From: Clostridia bacterium
GTDB taxonomy: Bacteria > Bacillota > Clostridia > Oscillospirales > SIG627
Assembly: GCA_017440805.1 (NCBI GenBank)
Contig: JAFSGN010000011.1
Coordinates: forward strand, 1-64,000
DNA length: 64,000 bases
Direction of reading: 5' to 3'
Shown: positions 44,297-52,247 of the stretch, piece after piece
Layout: the number at the start of each line of letters is the position of its first letter
Numbering within the stretch: position 1 is the stretch's first letter
Notes under the pieces: generated by a model
What the model was told of the DNA's origin: nothing
Database searches by the model: none
What the model saw: the letters and a program-made list of their open reading frames with translations, nothing else
Program-made: the position numbers and the translations under genes

Positions 44297-45206
44297 TTAT
44301 TTCAGGTTTGTTTTGTCTGCGAAATATTCCTTTGTAAGTTTAGCCACCACACCGGACAGAGCAAACAGAGCGATAAAGTTGGGAATTGCCATAAGGCCGT
44401 TAAAGGTGTCTGCAAGGTCCCATGCTACATCAAGGGAGGTTGTGGCACCAACCACAATCATGGCAATAAAGATAATCTGGTAAACCTTTGTGGCTTTCAT
44501 GCCGAACAGGTATTCAGTACATCTTGTTCCGTAGAGAGACCAGCCGAGAATGGTGGAATAAGCAAAGAAAACAAGGGCAATTGCAACAAAGAGAGAGGCG
44601 AGTCGGTTGCCGAATATGGTTGCAAAGGCATTTGTGATAAGTTCCGCACCGGGTTTTACGCCGAAAGCAATATCAACACCGCTGACAATAACGGTAAGAC
44701 CGGTGAGTGTACAGATAACAAGGGTGTCTGCAAATACTTCAAATATACCGAAAAGTCCCTGTTTTACGGCACTGTCGGTTTCTGCGGCGGCATGTGCAAT
44801 GGCGGCAGAACCAAGACCGGCTTCGTTGGAAAATGCACTTCTGCGGAGTCCCCAGACCAAGGCCTCTTTAAGAGCAATACCGCTTGCGGCACCCAGAACT
44901 GCCTTGGGAGTAAATGCGGCAGCAAAAATCATACCGAAAGCATTGCCCACATTGCGGAAGTTGCAAAAGATAACTGTGAGAGTGAAAATTATGTATAAAA
45001 AACTCATAAAAGGAACAACAAACTCGGTGATTTTACCGATACGCTTTATACCGCCAAGGAGAGCAACGGCGGTGAGCACAGCCATCAGAACGCCTACAAC
45101 AAGGCTTACTGTGCCGGAGTTTTCTGCCATCTTAGGCATAAACGATGTAATGGCATTGTTTACAGAGCCTGAAATACTGTTTGCCTGGGAAAGATTTCCT
45201 ATACCG
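44297..45206 (-). pseudogene. Sodium/alanine symporter (AGCS), N-terminally truncated
   Basis: About 300 residues match the C-terminal two-thirds of AGCS transporters: GIGNLSQANS (the conserved Gly-Asn segment), GGIKRIGKITEFVVP, and the SNEAGLGSAAIAHAAAET motif. Full-length members have roughly 450 residues, so about 150 N-terminal residues with several helices are missing. The frame does open further upstream, but those residues are antisense to the start of the acyltransferase gene and unrelated to AGCS. It is a decayed gene, cut at about 45206. Confidence 0.75.
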
Positions 45207-45222
45207 TAAAGGTGTGTAAAAA

Positions 45223-46224
45223 ATGGAAAAGAAAAAATTGTTTGGCGAAATATCGCTGATGAACGCATTATTATGCATCGGTGTTATTGTAATACACCTG
45301 ACATCATTCCCCGTAACTTCAATGGATAAAAGCGGGGTGTCATATCTTCTGATTTACATATTAAACAGATTTTTTGTTTTTTGTGTGCCGTCGTTCATCT
45401 TTTTAAGCGGACTGAAACTTCATAATAAGTACCGGGGCGGAATTAATGCTTTGTCTTTTTACAAAAACCGAACGGTAAAAATTCTTGTTCCGTATGTTTT
45501 TGCAGTGTCGGTGTATTTTCTCTATTTTTTGTCGAAACAGTGGGTTTTTCTTAATGAGTACCCTTTGCATCTTGTACTGGGAACGATTTCGGCACATTTT
45601 TATTATGTTGTGATTTCCTGCCAGTTTTATATACTTTTTCCGCTTATTATAAAAATATTTGAAAAATACCCCGGACTTATTCTGATACTTTCTCTGGTTT
45701 CAACCGTAATATTCCAGCAGTTTGTGCATTTCCCTTACAGCGACAGATTTTTCGGTTCGTATGTTTTTTACTTTGTTCTGGGTATGTATTTCTCACGAAA
45801 CCAAGTGTACGGCAAACTGAAGAAACTGTCAATTCCGGTATATATCCTTTCTTTTGTTGTCTGTGTGATACACATATCCATGCTTTACTTTGCATCCCGT
45901 GGAATTGTTTTTTACCGCTGGGGTGAAATAGTCAATATAATTTATGTGACTCTCTCCGCTTTTGCATTGTATGGCTTGTGCGGATTCTTTGCGAAATTCC
46001 CTGTTGTGAATAAAGTTTCTTCTGCGATAAGTTCCAATTCCTATAACATATATCTGTATCATTGCCTGGGAATTTCCATTCTGAAATATGATATATTTCC
46101 GCCGTTTAATTTGTCATTGGGGCGCGAGTTTTTGTTTATGAGTGCCGTTATTTTCGGCGGTGCTGCACTTTACTGCTTTTATAAGTACAAATCGTCAGAT
46201 AAATCTTTGCAAGAAAAGGTTTAA
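45223..46224 (+). CDS. Acyltransferase-3 family membrane protein
   Basis: A 333-residue integral membrane acyltransferase of the OafA/YrhL type, with about ten hydrophobic helices and the expected His in the first helix (VIVIHLTSF). These enzymes O-acetylate cell-wall or exported sugars. The start ATG follows AAAGGTG, which lies directly at the break of the truncated symporter. Its position suggests a recent insertion or rearrangement. Confidence 0.8.
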   Translation: MEKKKLFGEISLMNALLCIGVIVIHLTSFPVTSMDKSGVSYLLIYILNRFFVFCVPSFIFLSGLKLHNKYRGGINALSFYKNRTVKILVPYVFAVSVYFLYFLSKQWVFLNEYPLHLVLGTISAHFYYVVISCQFYILFPLIIKIFEKYPGLILILSLVSTVIFQQFVHFPYSDRFFGSYVFYFVLGMYFSRNQVYGKLKKLSIPVYILSFVVCVIHISMLYFASRGIVFYRWGEIVNIIYVTLSAFALYGLCGFFAKFPVVNKVSSAISSNSYNIYLYHCLGISILKYDIFPPFNLSLGREFLFMSAVIFGGAALYCFYKYKSSDKSLQEKV

Positions 46225-46243
46225 GCATAAGACAGAAAAAGAC

Positions 46244-46274
46244 ACAAAAAAACCGATGCAATGCATCGGTTTTT
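46244..46274. terminator. Bidirectional terminator between the acyltransferase and tRNA-Val
   Basis: AAACCGATGCA and TGCATCGGTTT form a nearly perfect palindrome with A- and T-runs on both sides, so it can end the acyltransferase and the minus-strand tRNA transcript. Confidence 0.9.
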
Positions 46275-46297
46275 CTGCTGTATTTCTACAATATCAA

Positions 46298-46370
46298 TGG
46301 GAGCTACAGGGATCGAACCTGTGACCTCCTGCTTGTAAGGCAGATGCTCTCCCAGCTGAGCTAAGCTCCC
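46298..46370 (-). tRNA. tRNA-Val (TAC)
   Basis: On the minus strand a 73-base cloverleaf begins GGGAGCTTAGCTCAGC and ends with the acceptor strand AGCTCCCA. The T-loop GGTTCGATCC is present. The anticodon loop is CTTACAA, giving anticodon TAC. The CCA end is not encoded. Confidence 0.97.
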
Positions 46371-46403
46371 AAATATTTCCGGGGTGTTTCCCCAACGCCT
46401 TGT

Positions 46404-46432
46404 ATTATATCATACATTTTATCAAAAGTCAA
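46404..46432 (-). promoter_or_regulatory. tRNA-Val promoter
   Basis: On the minus strand TTGACT (46432-46427) and TATAAT (46409-46404) with a 17-base spacer, about 30 bases before the tRNA. Confidence 0.85.
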
Positions 46433-46462
46433 TAGGTTTTTTGAAATTTTTAAAGAAATGTA

Positions 46463-46491
46463 TTGATTTATATCAGTTTTTTTGATATAAT
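46463..46491 (+). promoter_or_regulatory. argS promoter
   Basis: TTGATT (46463-46468) and TATAAT (46486-46491) with a 17-base spacer. A leader of about 110 bases separates it from argS. Confidence 0.75.
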
Positions 46492-46609
46492 GATGTATTG
46501 GTACGGAGATATCATGGTTAACGGACCGGTTTTTATATCTTCGTCTATAGTATTTATTAATATCGGAATATAAGACATTACCATATATTTGAGAAAGGCA
46601 GACACATTT

Positions 46610-48319
46610 ATGAAAAAAGCGGAAGCGCTGATTTCAAGCGTACTATTTGAAAAAATAAACACCATTGCACCCGATGCGGTTACAAAGGCAGATATGGAAA
46701 GTATGTTTACCGTTCCGCCGGATGCGGAAATGGGTGATTTGGCATTTGCCTGTTTTAAACTGAGTAAAGTTCTGAGAAAAGCACCTCAGATGATAGCCCA
46801 GAGTTTGTGCGGGGATTTTTCCTGCGATGCGGTGGAAAGATGTGAGGCGGTTGCAGGATATATAAACTTTTATATTTCCGACAGTTTCAGAACAGATGTA
46901 ATACTTGGTGATATTCTTTCCCGGGGCGAAGAATACGGAAAAATAGATATAGGCAAGGGAAAGACAATGGTTATTGACTATTCTTCTCCCAATATTGCAA
47001 AGCCGTTCCACATAGGACATCTGGGTACTACAGCAATAGGCAACTCCATAAAGCGTATATATTCCTTCTGCGGATATGACTGCATAGGTATAAATCACCT
47101 GGGCGACTGGGGAACTCAGTTCGGACGCCTTATTGTAGCCTACAAAAAGTGGGGTTCAAAAGAGGCTGTAGAGCAACTGGGTGTTAAGGAACTTGCAAGA
47201 ATTTATAAGGATTTCTATGTTGAAGCCGAAAAAGACCCTTCTCTTAACGATATGGCAAAGGCGGAATTTACCAAAATAGAGCAGGGCGACAAAGAAGCAC
47301 TCGAGTTGTGGCACTGGTTCAAGGACATAAGTCTTAACGAATTTATGAAGACCTACAACCGACTGGGCATTTCTTTTGAAAGTTATAACGGAGAAAGTTT
47401 TTATAACGATAAAATGGACCGTGTGGTCAATGAACTTACACAAAAGGGACTTCTGAAAGAAAGCGACGGCGCTATGCTGGTTGACCTTGAAGAGTACGGT
47501 ATGGCTCCCTGCCTTATCCTCAAGAATGACGGCTCTACACTTTATGCAACCCGTGATATTTCTGCCGCAATTTACCGTAAGGAAAACTATAATTTTGATA
47601 AGTGCATATATGTAACAGACGCGGGACAAAGCCTGCATTTCGCACAGTTCTTTAAGGTAATCGGACTTATGGGATATGACTGGAACGACAAACTTGTCCA
47701 TGTTCCTTACGGAAAAATAAGCATAAACGGCGAAAAACTTGCAACCAGAACAGGAAATGTTGTATTGCTTGAAGAACTTTTCGATGATGCTTCAAAACGG
47801 GCACTGGCAATTATCGAGCAGAAAAATCCCGACCTTGAAAACAAAGAATACATTGCCGAAAAAGTTGGTATCGGTGCTGTAATATTCAACCAACTTTCCT
47901 CAGGCCGTATCAAAGATATAAACTTTGTATGGGAGGAAGCACTCAGTTTTGAAGGAAATACAGGTCCTTATGTTCAGTATACTTACGCCCGTACCTGCAG
48001 CGTTCTTTCCAAAACCGAGTGTGAAGACAAAAAACTTCCCGACGGTTTGGTACTCAACGAAGATGAAAAGGCACTTATCAGCATACTTTCAAAATTCCCG
48101 GTTAAAGTGGAACAGGCACATGACGATTACGAGCCGTCGTACATTTCACGGTATCTGTTGGATGTATGTGCTGCATATAACCGTTTTTACCATAACTGCC
48201 CCATTCTCAAGGAAGAAGGGGATGTAAAGGCACTCCGTGTTGCACTTACAAAGGCAGCCAATACCGTTATCGGAAACGGCTTGTGGCTTATCGGACTTGA
48301 AAAAACCCCAAGAATCTAA
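46610..48319 (+). CDS. argS: Arginyl-tRNA synthetase
   Basis: A 569-residue class I synthetase. The ArgRS-specific N-terminal domain is followed by the HIGH-type motif PNIAKPFHIGHLGTTAIGN and the altered second motif GEKLATRTGNVV that replaces KMSKS in this enzyme. The start at 46610 has GAAAGG at about 12 bases; an upstream TTG lacks a ribosome binding site. YebC-family gene follows, probably in the same transcript. Confidence 0.96.
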   Translation: MKKAEALISSVLFEKINTIAPDAVTKADMESMFTVPPDAEMGDLAFACFKLSKVLRKAPQMIAQSLCGDFSCDAVERCEAVAGYINFYISDSFRTDVILGDILSRGEEYGKIDIGKGKTMVIDYSSPNIAKPFHIGHLGTTAIGNSIKRIYSFCGYDCIGINHLGDWGTQFGRLIVAYKKWGSKEAVEQLGVKELARIYKDFYVEAEKDPSLNDMAKAEFTKIEQGDKEALELWHWFKDISLNEFMKTYNRLGISFESYNGESFYNDKMDRVVNELTQKGLLKESDGAMLVDLEEYGMAPCLILKNDGSTLYATRDISAAIYRKENYNFDKCIYVTDAGQSLHFAQFFKVIGLMGYDWNDKLVHVPYGKISINGEKLATRTGNVVLLEELFDDASKRALAIIEQKNPDLENKEYIAEKVGIGAVIFNQLSSGRIKDINFVWEEALSFEGNTGPYVQYTYARTCSVLSKTECEDKKLPDGLVLNEDEKALISILSKFPVKVEQAHDDYEPSYISRYLLDVCAAYNRFYHNCPILKEEGDVKALRVALTKAANTVIGNGLWLIGLEKTPRI

Positions 48320-48385
48320 ACATAACCTTAGTATTCAGGCGGAATAAAACAGAAAAAGAAAATAATCAGATTGTGAGGATTAAAA

Positions 48386-49114
48386 ATGTCAGGACATTCC
48401 AAATGGAAAAATATTATGCACAAGAAAGAAAAAACCGATGCACAAAAAGCAAAGATTTTCACTAAAATAGGTAAGGAAATTGCCATTGCCGTTAAGGCAG
48501 GCGGTCCCGACCCTGCATCAAACCCCAAACTTAAAGACCTTATAGCAAAGGCAAAATCAAACAATGTGCCCAACGACAACATTGACCGTGTAATCAAAAA
48601 AGCGGCAACCGATGATACCGAAAATTATGAGGAGCTGACCTACGAGGGCTACGGCCCGTCAGGTATTGCCGTAATTGTGGAGGCAACCACCGACAACCGT
48701 AACCGTACAGGTGCAGACCTTCGTCATTACTTTGATAAATTCGGCGGAAACCTGGGAACAACAGGCTGTGTTTCTTTTATGTTTGAAGAAAAAGGCGTGA
48801 TAATTGTGGAACAAACTGCCAAGGCTACCGAAGATGCGGTAATGGAGGCGGCACTTAACGCAGGTGCACTTGATTTTGCGGCAGAAGATGGCGTCTTTGA
48901 GATATATACCGACCCACTGGATGTATCGGCTATCCGCGAGGAAATTGAAAATGCCGGTTTTGAGGTTGTTTCGGCAGAGGCTGAAAAAGTTCCTTCTACT
49001 TATGTTACTCTTTCCGACCCGGACGATATTACCAAAATGTCCAGACTTCTTGAAATGCTTGAAGATAACGAAGATGTTATAAATGTATGGCATAACTGGG
49101 AAAACTGCGACTGA
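48386..49114 (+). CDS. yebC: YebC/TACO1 family protein
   Basis: A 242-residue protein of the YebC/PmpR family, starting MSGHSKWKNIMHKKEKTDAQK, a universal signature. Family members are DNA-binding regulators or, as shown for mitochondrial TACO1 and some YebC proteins, translation factors that help ribosomes at difficult stretches such as prolines. Which role applies here is unknown. It follows argS by 66 bases. Confidence 0.95.
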   Translation: MSGHSKWKNIMHKKEKTDAQKAKIFTKIGKEIAIAVKAGGPDPASNPKLKDLIAKAKSNNVPNDNIDRVIKKAATDDTENYEELTYEGYGPSGIAVIVEATTDNRNRTGADLRHYFDKFGGNLGTTGCVSFMFEEKGVIIVEQTAKATEDAVMEAALNAGALDFAAEDGVFEIYTDPLDVSAIREEIENAGFEVVSAEAEKVPSTYVTLSDPDDITKMSRLLEMLEDNEDVINVWHNWENCD

Positions 49115-49127
49115 TAAAATACCACCA

Positions 49128-49179
49128 AAAACAGAAAACTGCACCGTTCTTCAAAAAGGAACAGTGCAGTTTTCTGTTT
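49128..49179. terminator. Bidirectional terminator after yebC
   Basis: AAACAGAAAACTGCAC and GTGCAGTTTTCTGTTT pair, and the stem continues through GTTC/GAAC with one bulged base each side; the loop is short. It isolates argS-yebC from the hydrogenase locus that follows. Confidence 0.92.
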
Positions 49180-49379
49180 GGGCATACCCCCCTTATAAAA
49201 AGAAAATACGGGCAGATACGCAAAAATCCGAAATGATAATTTTGCCCGAAAATATTACTCCGCAAAGGGAATAAACCGGATTTTTTCCGATAAAAACATC
49301 AGTAAAAACCAAAAGTATGCAAATTTTCTCAAAACATTAAAAAAATATCTCTTTTTTGTATAATTATGAAAAAAAGTAC

Positions 49380-49409
49380 TTGACAAAAATATAACAAATG
49401 ATATATAAT
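49380..49409 (+). promoter_or_regulatory. Upstream promoter in the hydrogenase leader region
   Basis: TTGACA (49380-49385) and TATAAT (49404-49409) with an 18-base spacer. It would produce a transcript beginning about 230 bases before the second promoter. The segment from 49410 to 49610 has no open frame of note; it could be a long leader or a small RNA. Confidence 0.65.
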
Positions 49410-49552
49410 ATGTAATGTTATAATGCGCAGGATTTCTTTTTGTTAAATTTTTGCGTTTTGATACCATATGATTGTTTAAGTAAAATTTAATGTGATTTTT
49501 CACAAAGTAAATTTTATTGTAATATTTCGGGAAGTGTTTTCCGTGTGTTTTT

Positions 49553-49570
49553 CAACAATATTAATTGTTG
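49553..49570. promoter_or_regulatory. Operator-like inverted repeat upstream of the hydrogenase promoter
   Basis: CAACAAT-ATTA-ATTGTTG is a perfect 7-4-7 inverted repeat that ends 42 bases before the -35 box at 49613. Its place and symmetry suit a dimeric regulator, perhaps a redox sensor, but I do not recognise the site. Confidence 0.5.
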
Positions 49571-49612
49571 TTTTCGGCATGGGAAAAAAGTTTTTAATCT
49601 TTTTTATAACAC

Positions 49613-49641
49613 TTGATATTTGATATCCGCCGTTGTATAAT
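49613..49641 (+). promoter_or_regulatory. Main promoter of the hydrogenase-Hdr-fumarate reductase unit
   Basis: TTGATA (49613-49618) and TATAAT (49636-49641) with a 17-base spacer. Transcription would begin near 49648, just before the structured leader. Confidence 0.8.
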
Positions 49642-49647
49642 TATATC

Positions 49648-49823
49648 GTGGTCGGCGCCTGATACTTTTTGTTGCCCGGCAATGCTCGAGGAGCATTGCT
49701 TGTTATTCGCAAAAAGATTGTTAATTTTTAGACAAACGCCATCAGGTGCTTTTTTACCTCTTTGCACCCCGCGGAAATATGGCGCCGACAACAAAAATAT
49801 GATACCTTTAAGGGGGTATTGCC
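49648..49823 (+). promoter_or_regulatory. Structured leader RNA, candidate riboswitch
   Basis: The 176-base leader has features of a riboswitch. GTCGGCGCC (49651-49659) pairs perfectly with GGCGCCGAC (49781-49789), closing a domain with inner stems CTTTTTG/CAAAAAG and GCAATGCTC/GAGCATTGC (49679-49699). The same left strand can instead pair GCGCCTGAT with ATCAGGTGC (49741-49749), which sits directly before TTTTTT, so two exclusive structures are possible. A third hairpin (AUACC with GGUAU, 49802-49819) covers the ribosome binding site AGGGGG. No known riboswitch class fits by memory. Pairing was done by eye. Confidence 0.6.
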
Positions 49824-51251
49824 ATAAGAAATTTCGATACAAAAGTACAATATCTGAAATATAAGGTTTTGCGTCAGGTTGCACGGCTTGCGTGGGAAGA
49901 TACACTTAATGAGAAAGTCCTTGATATTCCCGAGATTATAGTGCCGGGAAAAAAAGCAACCATGAGGTGCTGTGTCTATAAGGAAAGGGCGATTCTTGCA
50001 CGGCGTGTAAAACTTGCCTTGTCCACCGGAAAAAAGAGACAGAACATTATAAATGTTATTGATATTGCCTGTGATGAATGTCCGGTAGGCGGTTATGATG
50101 TGACAAACGCCTGCCGCGGATGTCTTGCACACAGATGCGAAGATGTGTGCAAGTTCGGTGCCATAACTTTCGACAGTCAGCAAAAAGCAGTAATTGATAA
50201 AGAAAAATGCAAAGAATGCGGTGCCTGTGCAAAGGTTTGTCCGTTTGGCGCAATAACAAACAGAAACCGCCCTTGTCAGAATGCCTGCAAAATCAAGGCA
50301 ATTTCAATGGATGAAAACAAGGTGGCGTGTATAGACAGCGAAAAATGTACTTCCTGCGGTGCCTGTGTTTATCAGTGCCCCTTTGGTGCAATTACCGATT
50401 CATCATATATTCTTGATGTTATTGATATAATAAAAAAGAGCGAAAATAATACGAAATATAAAGTTCATGCGGTTATCGCCCCTGCCTTTTTCGGTCAGTT
50501 TGTGTATGCAACTCCCGGTCAGGTGATAACCGGTATAAAAAAACTCGGATTTGCCGATGTTACCGAAGCAGCACTGGGTGCAGACATGGTTGCACAGGAC
50601 GAGGCAAAAGAACTCGCAGAGAAAGGTTTTCTCATAAGTTCCTGCTGTCCCGCGTTTGTAACCCTTGTGAACAACAACTTCCCGTCGCTTAAGGATAAAA
50701 TATCACAAAGCCTGTCGCCCATGGCAACGGTTGCAAAATATATAAAGCAAAAAGACCCCGACAGTAAGGTGGTATTTATCGGTCCGTGTACCGCAAAGAA
50801 AGAAGAGGTACAAAAGGATAAAGTTAAACCGTATGTGGATTCCGCCATTACTTTTGAGGAACTTCAGGCACTTTTTGACAGTCGCGAAATGGAAATTTCC
50901 TCTTTTGAGGAGTCGGAACTTGAAAATGCTTCAGGTTTCGGCAGGGGATTTGCAAAATGCGGAGGACTTTCCGGGGCGGTGGCGCAGTCACTCAAAGAGC
51001 AGGGAATAAAAGACTTTGAGTTAAAGGCTGTATCCTGTGACGGAACAGAGGAATGCCGTGCCACACTGCTTAAAGCAAGTAAAAATGCTCTCAATGCAAA
51101 CTTTATAGAGGGTATGGCTTGTACGGGCGGTTGTGTAGGCGGTGCAGGATGTCTTACCCACACCACCTCAAGCAGAAACACAGTAGACAACTATGTAAAA
51201 AATGCAACTAAAAAAACAATAAAAGAAGCAGTAAAACAAACCAAGGAATAA
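49824..51251 (+). CDS. [FeFe] hydrogenase, group B-like, with apparent AUA start
   Basis: A 475-residue monomeric [FeFe] hydrogenase. The family N-terminus RNFDTKVQYLKYKVLRQVA is present but no ATG precedes it; the codon in the start place is ATA, seven bases after AGGGGG. An internal TTG at 49869 would cut off 15 conserved residues. Cysteine-rich ferredoxin-type motifs cover about 85-190, including two CxxCxxCxxxC sets. The H-cluster motifs are SSCCPAF (about 272-278), GPCTAKKEE (about 320-328) and MACTGGCVGG (431-440). The first two differ from group A enzymes and match group B. HydEFG for its maturation are in this window. Its electron partner is probably ferredoxin. Confidence 0.9.
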   Translation: MRNFDTKVQYLKYKVLRQVARLAWEDTLNEKVLDIPEIIVPGKKATMRCCVYKERAILARRVKLALSTGKKRQNIINVIDIACDECPVGGYDVTNACRGCLAHRCEDVCKFGAITFDSQQKAVIDKEKCKECGACAKVCPFGAITNRNRPCQNACKIKAISMDENKVACIDSEKCTSCGACVYQCPFGAITDSSYILDVIDIIKKSENNTKYKVHAVIAPAFFGQFVYATPGQVITGIKKLGFADVTEAALGADMVAQDEAKELAEKGFLISSCCPAFVTLVNNNFPSLKDKISQSLSPMATVAKYIKQKDPDSKVVFIGPCTAKKEEVQKDKVKPYVDSAITFEELQALFDSREMEISSFEESELENASGFGRGFAKCGGLSGAVAQSLKEQGIKDFELKAVSCDGTEECRATLLKASKNALNANFIEGMACTGGCVGGAGCLTHTTSSRNTVDNYVKNATKKTIKEAVKQTKE

Positions 51252-51281
51252 AAAATAATTAAAATAAAGAGGTAAACAGTT

Positions 51282-52226
51282 ATGAGCAAAATCACAATAA
51301 TCGGTGCAGGAAATGTAGGGTCGACTATAGCATATACACTTACTGTTGCAGGTGTAGGCTCAGAAATCGTTATGATTGATATCAACAAGGCAAAAGCAAG
51401 AGGAGAATCTATGGATATCCGTCAGGGTATTTCCTTCTTTGCTCCTCACTTTATTCACGAAGGCGATTATTCCGATGCAAAGGACTCGGATATTGTAATT
51501 ATCACATCCGGTCTTGCAAGAAAGCCGGGCCAGACACGCCTTGAACTTGCCCAGACCAATGTAAACATTCTGAAGGATATAACACCGCAAATTACCAAGT
51601 ACGCACCCAATGCGGTTTATATAATTGTAAGTAATCCTGTTGATATTCTCACCTATGTGTTTTCCAAGGTTTCGGGTATTCCCGAAAATAAAATCATAGG
51701 CTCCGGTACTCTTCTTGATACTGCAAGACTCCGTTCAAGACTTTCAGAATATTACGGTATAAATCAGAACAAAATCCACGCTTATGTTCTGGGCGAACAC
51801 GGTGACTCTTCTTTTGTATCCTGGTCACTTGCAAATATTTCCAATATTCCTCTTGCAGAATGCGGAAAAGCATTTGCAAAAGACGGCATTGAACTTCCCG
51901 AAATCAATTATGCCGAGGTTGAGGAGTATGTACGCAAGTCGGGTGCAATGGTTATTGCCGATAAAGGAGCAACTTTCTATGCCGTTTCCGCATCGGTTGT
52001 TCACATCTGCAAGGGACTGTACGGTTCTGTTGGCACAACCATGACTGTTTCCACAATGTTCCACGGTGAATACGGAATTGACGATATATGTCTGAGTACC
52101 CTTTGCAATGTGGGTAATCATTCAATAAGAAATAAAATTATGCTTCCCCTGAGTGACAGCGAAGTTGAATATCTGCATAAGAGCGCAGATAAACTCAAGG
52201 AGATTGTAAACAATATTGAAATATAA
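51282..52226 (+). CDS. LDH-family enzyme, predicted malate dehydrogenase
   Basis: A 314-residue NAD-dependent 2-hydroxyacid dehydrogenase of the LDH/MDH fold. NAD site GAGNVGS (8-14) with Asp33; catalytic His173 in GEHGDSS, Asp146 and Arg149. Automated tools may call it L-lactate dehydrogenase, but the substrate-specificity position (residue 102 in LDH numbering), normally Gln in LDH, is Arg80 here in LARKPGQTR. Arg at that site is the rule for malate dehydrogenases, and the Gln-to-Arg change is known to convert LDH to MDH. Fumarase and fumarate reductase follow, which fits oxaloacetate reduction. Confidence 0.85.
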   Translation: MSKITIIGAGNVGSTIAYTLTVAGVGSEIVMIDINKAKARGESMDIRQGISFFAPHFIHEGDYSDAKDSDIVIITSGLARKPGQTRLELAQTNVNILKDITPQITKYAPNAVYIIVSNPVDILTYVFSKVSGIPENKIIGSGTLLDTARLRSRLSEYYGINQNKIHAYVLGEHGDSSFVSWSLANISNIPLAECGKAFAKDGIELPEINYAEVEEYVRKSGAMVIADKGATFYAVSASVVHICKGLYGSVGTTMTVSTMFHGEYGIDDICLSTLCNVGNHSIRNKIMLPLSDSEVEYLHKSADKLKEIVNNIEI

Positions 52227-52247
52227 AAGGTCGGAGGATTTTATATA

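Noticed and set aside
44255-45209. Plus-strand frames opposite the truncated symporter
   Set aside because: They are reverse-strand shadows with no ribosome binding site and unnatural composition.
45207-45268. Full N-terminus of the symporter in the minus frame
   Set aside because: These residues are antisense to the acyltransferase start and do not resemble AGCS proteins.
49648-49823. Molybdenum-cofactor or T-box leader before the hydrogenase
   Set aside because: I cannot place the conserved elements of either: there is no AAGGTGGAACC core, and the loops do not match what I recall of the Moco motif. It stays unassigned.
51282-52226. L-lactate dehydrogenase
   Set aside because: The specificity residue is Arg, not Gln, and neighbours are fumarase and fumarate reductase.
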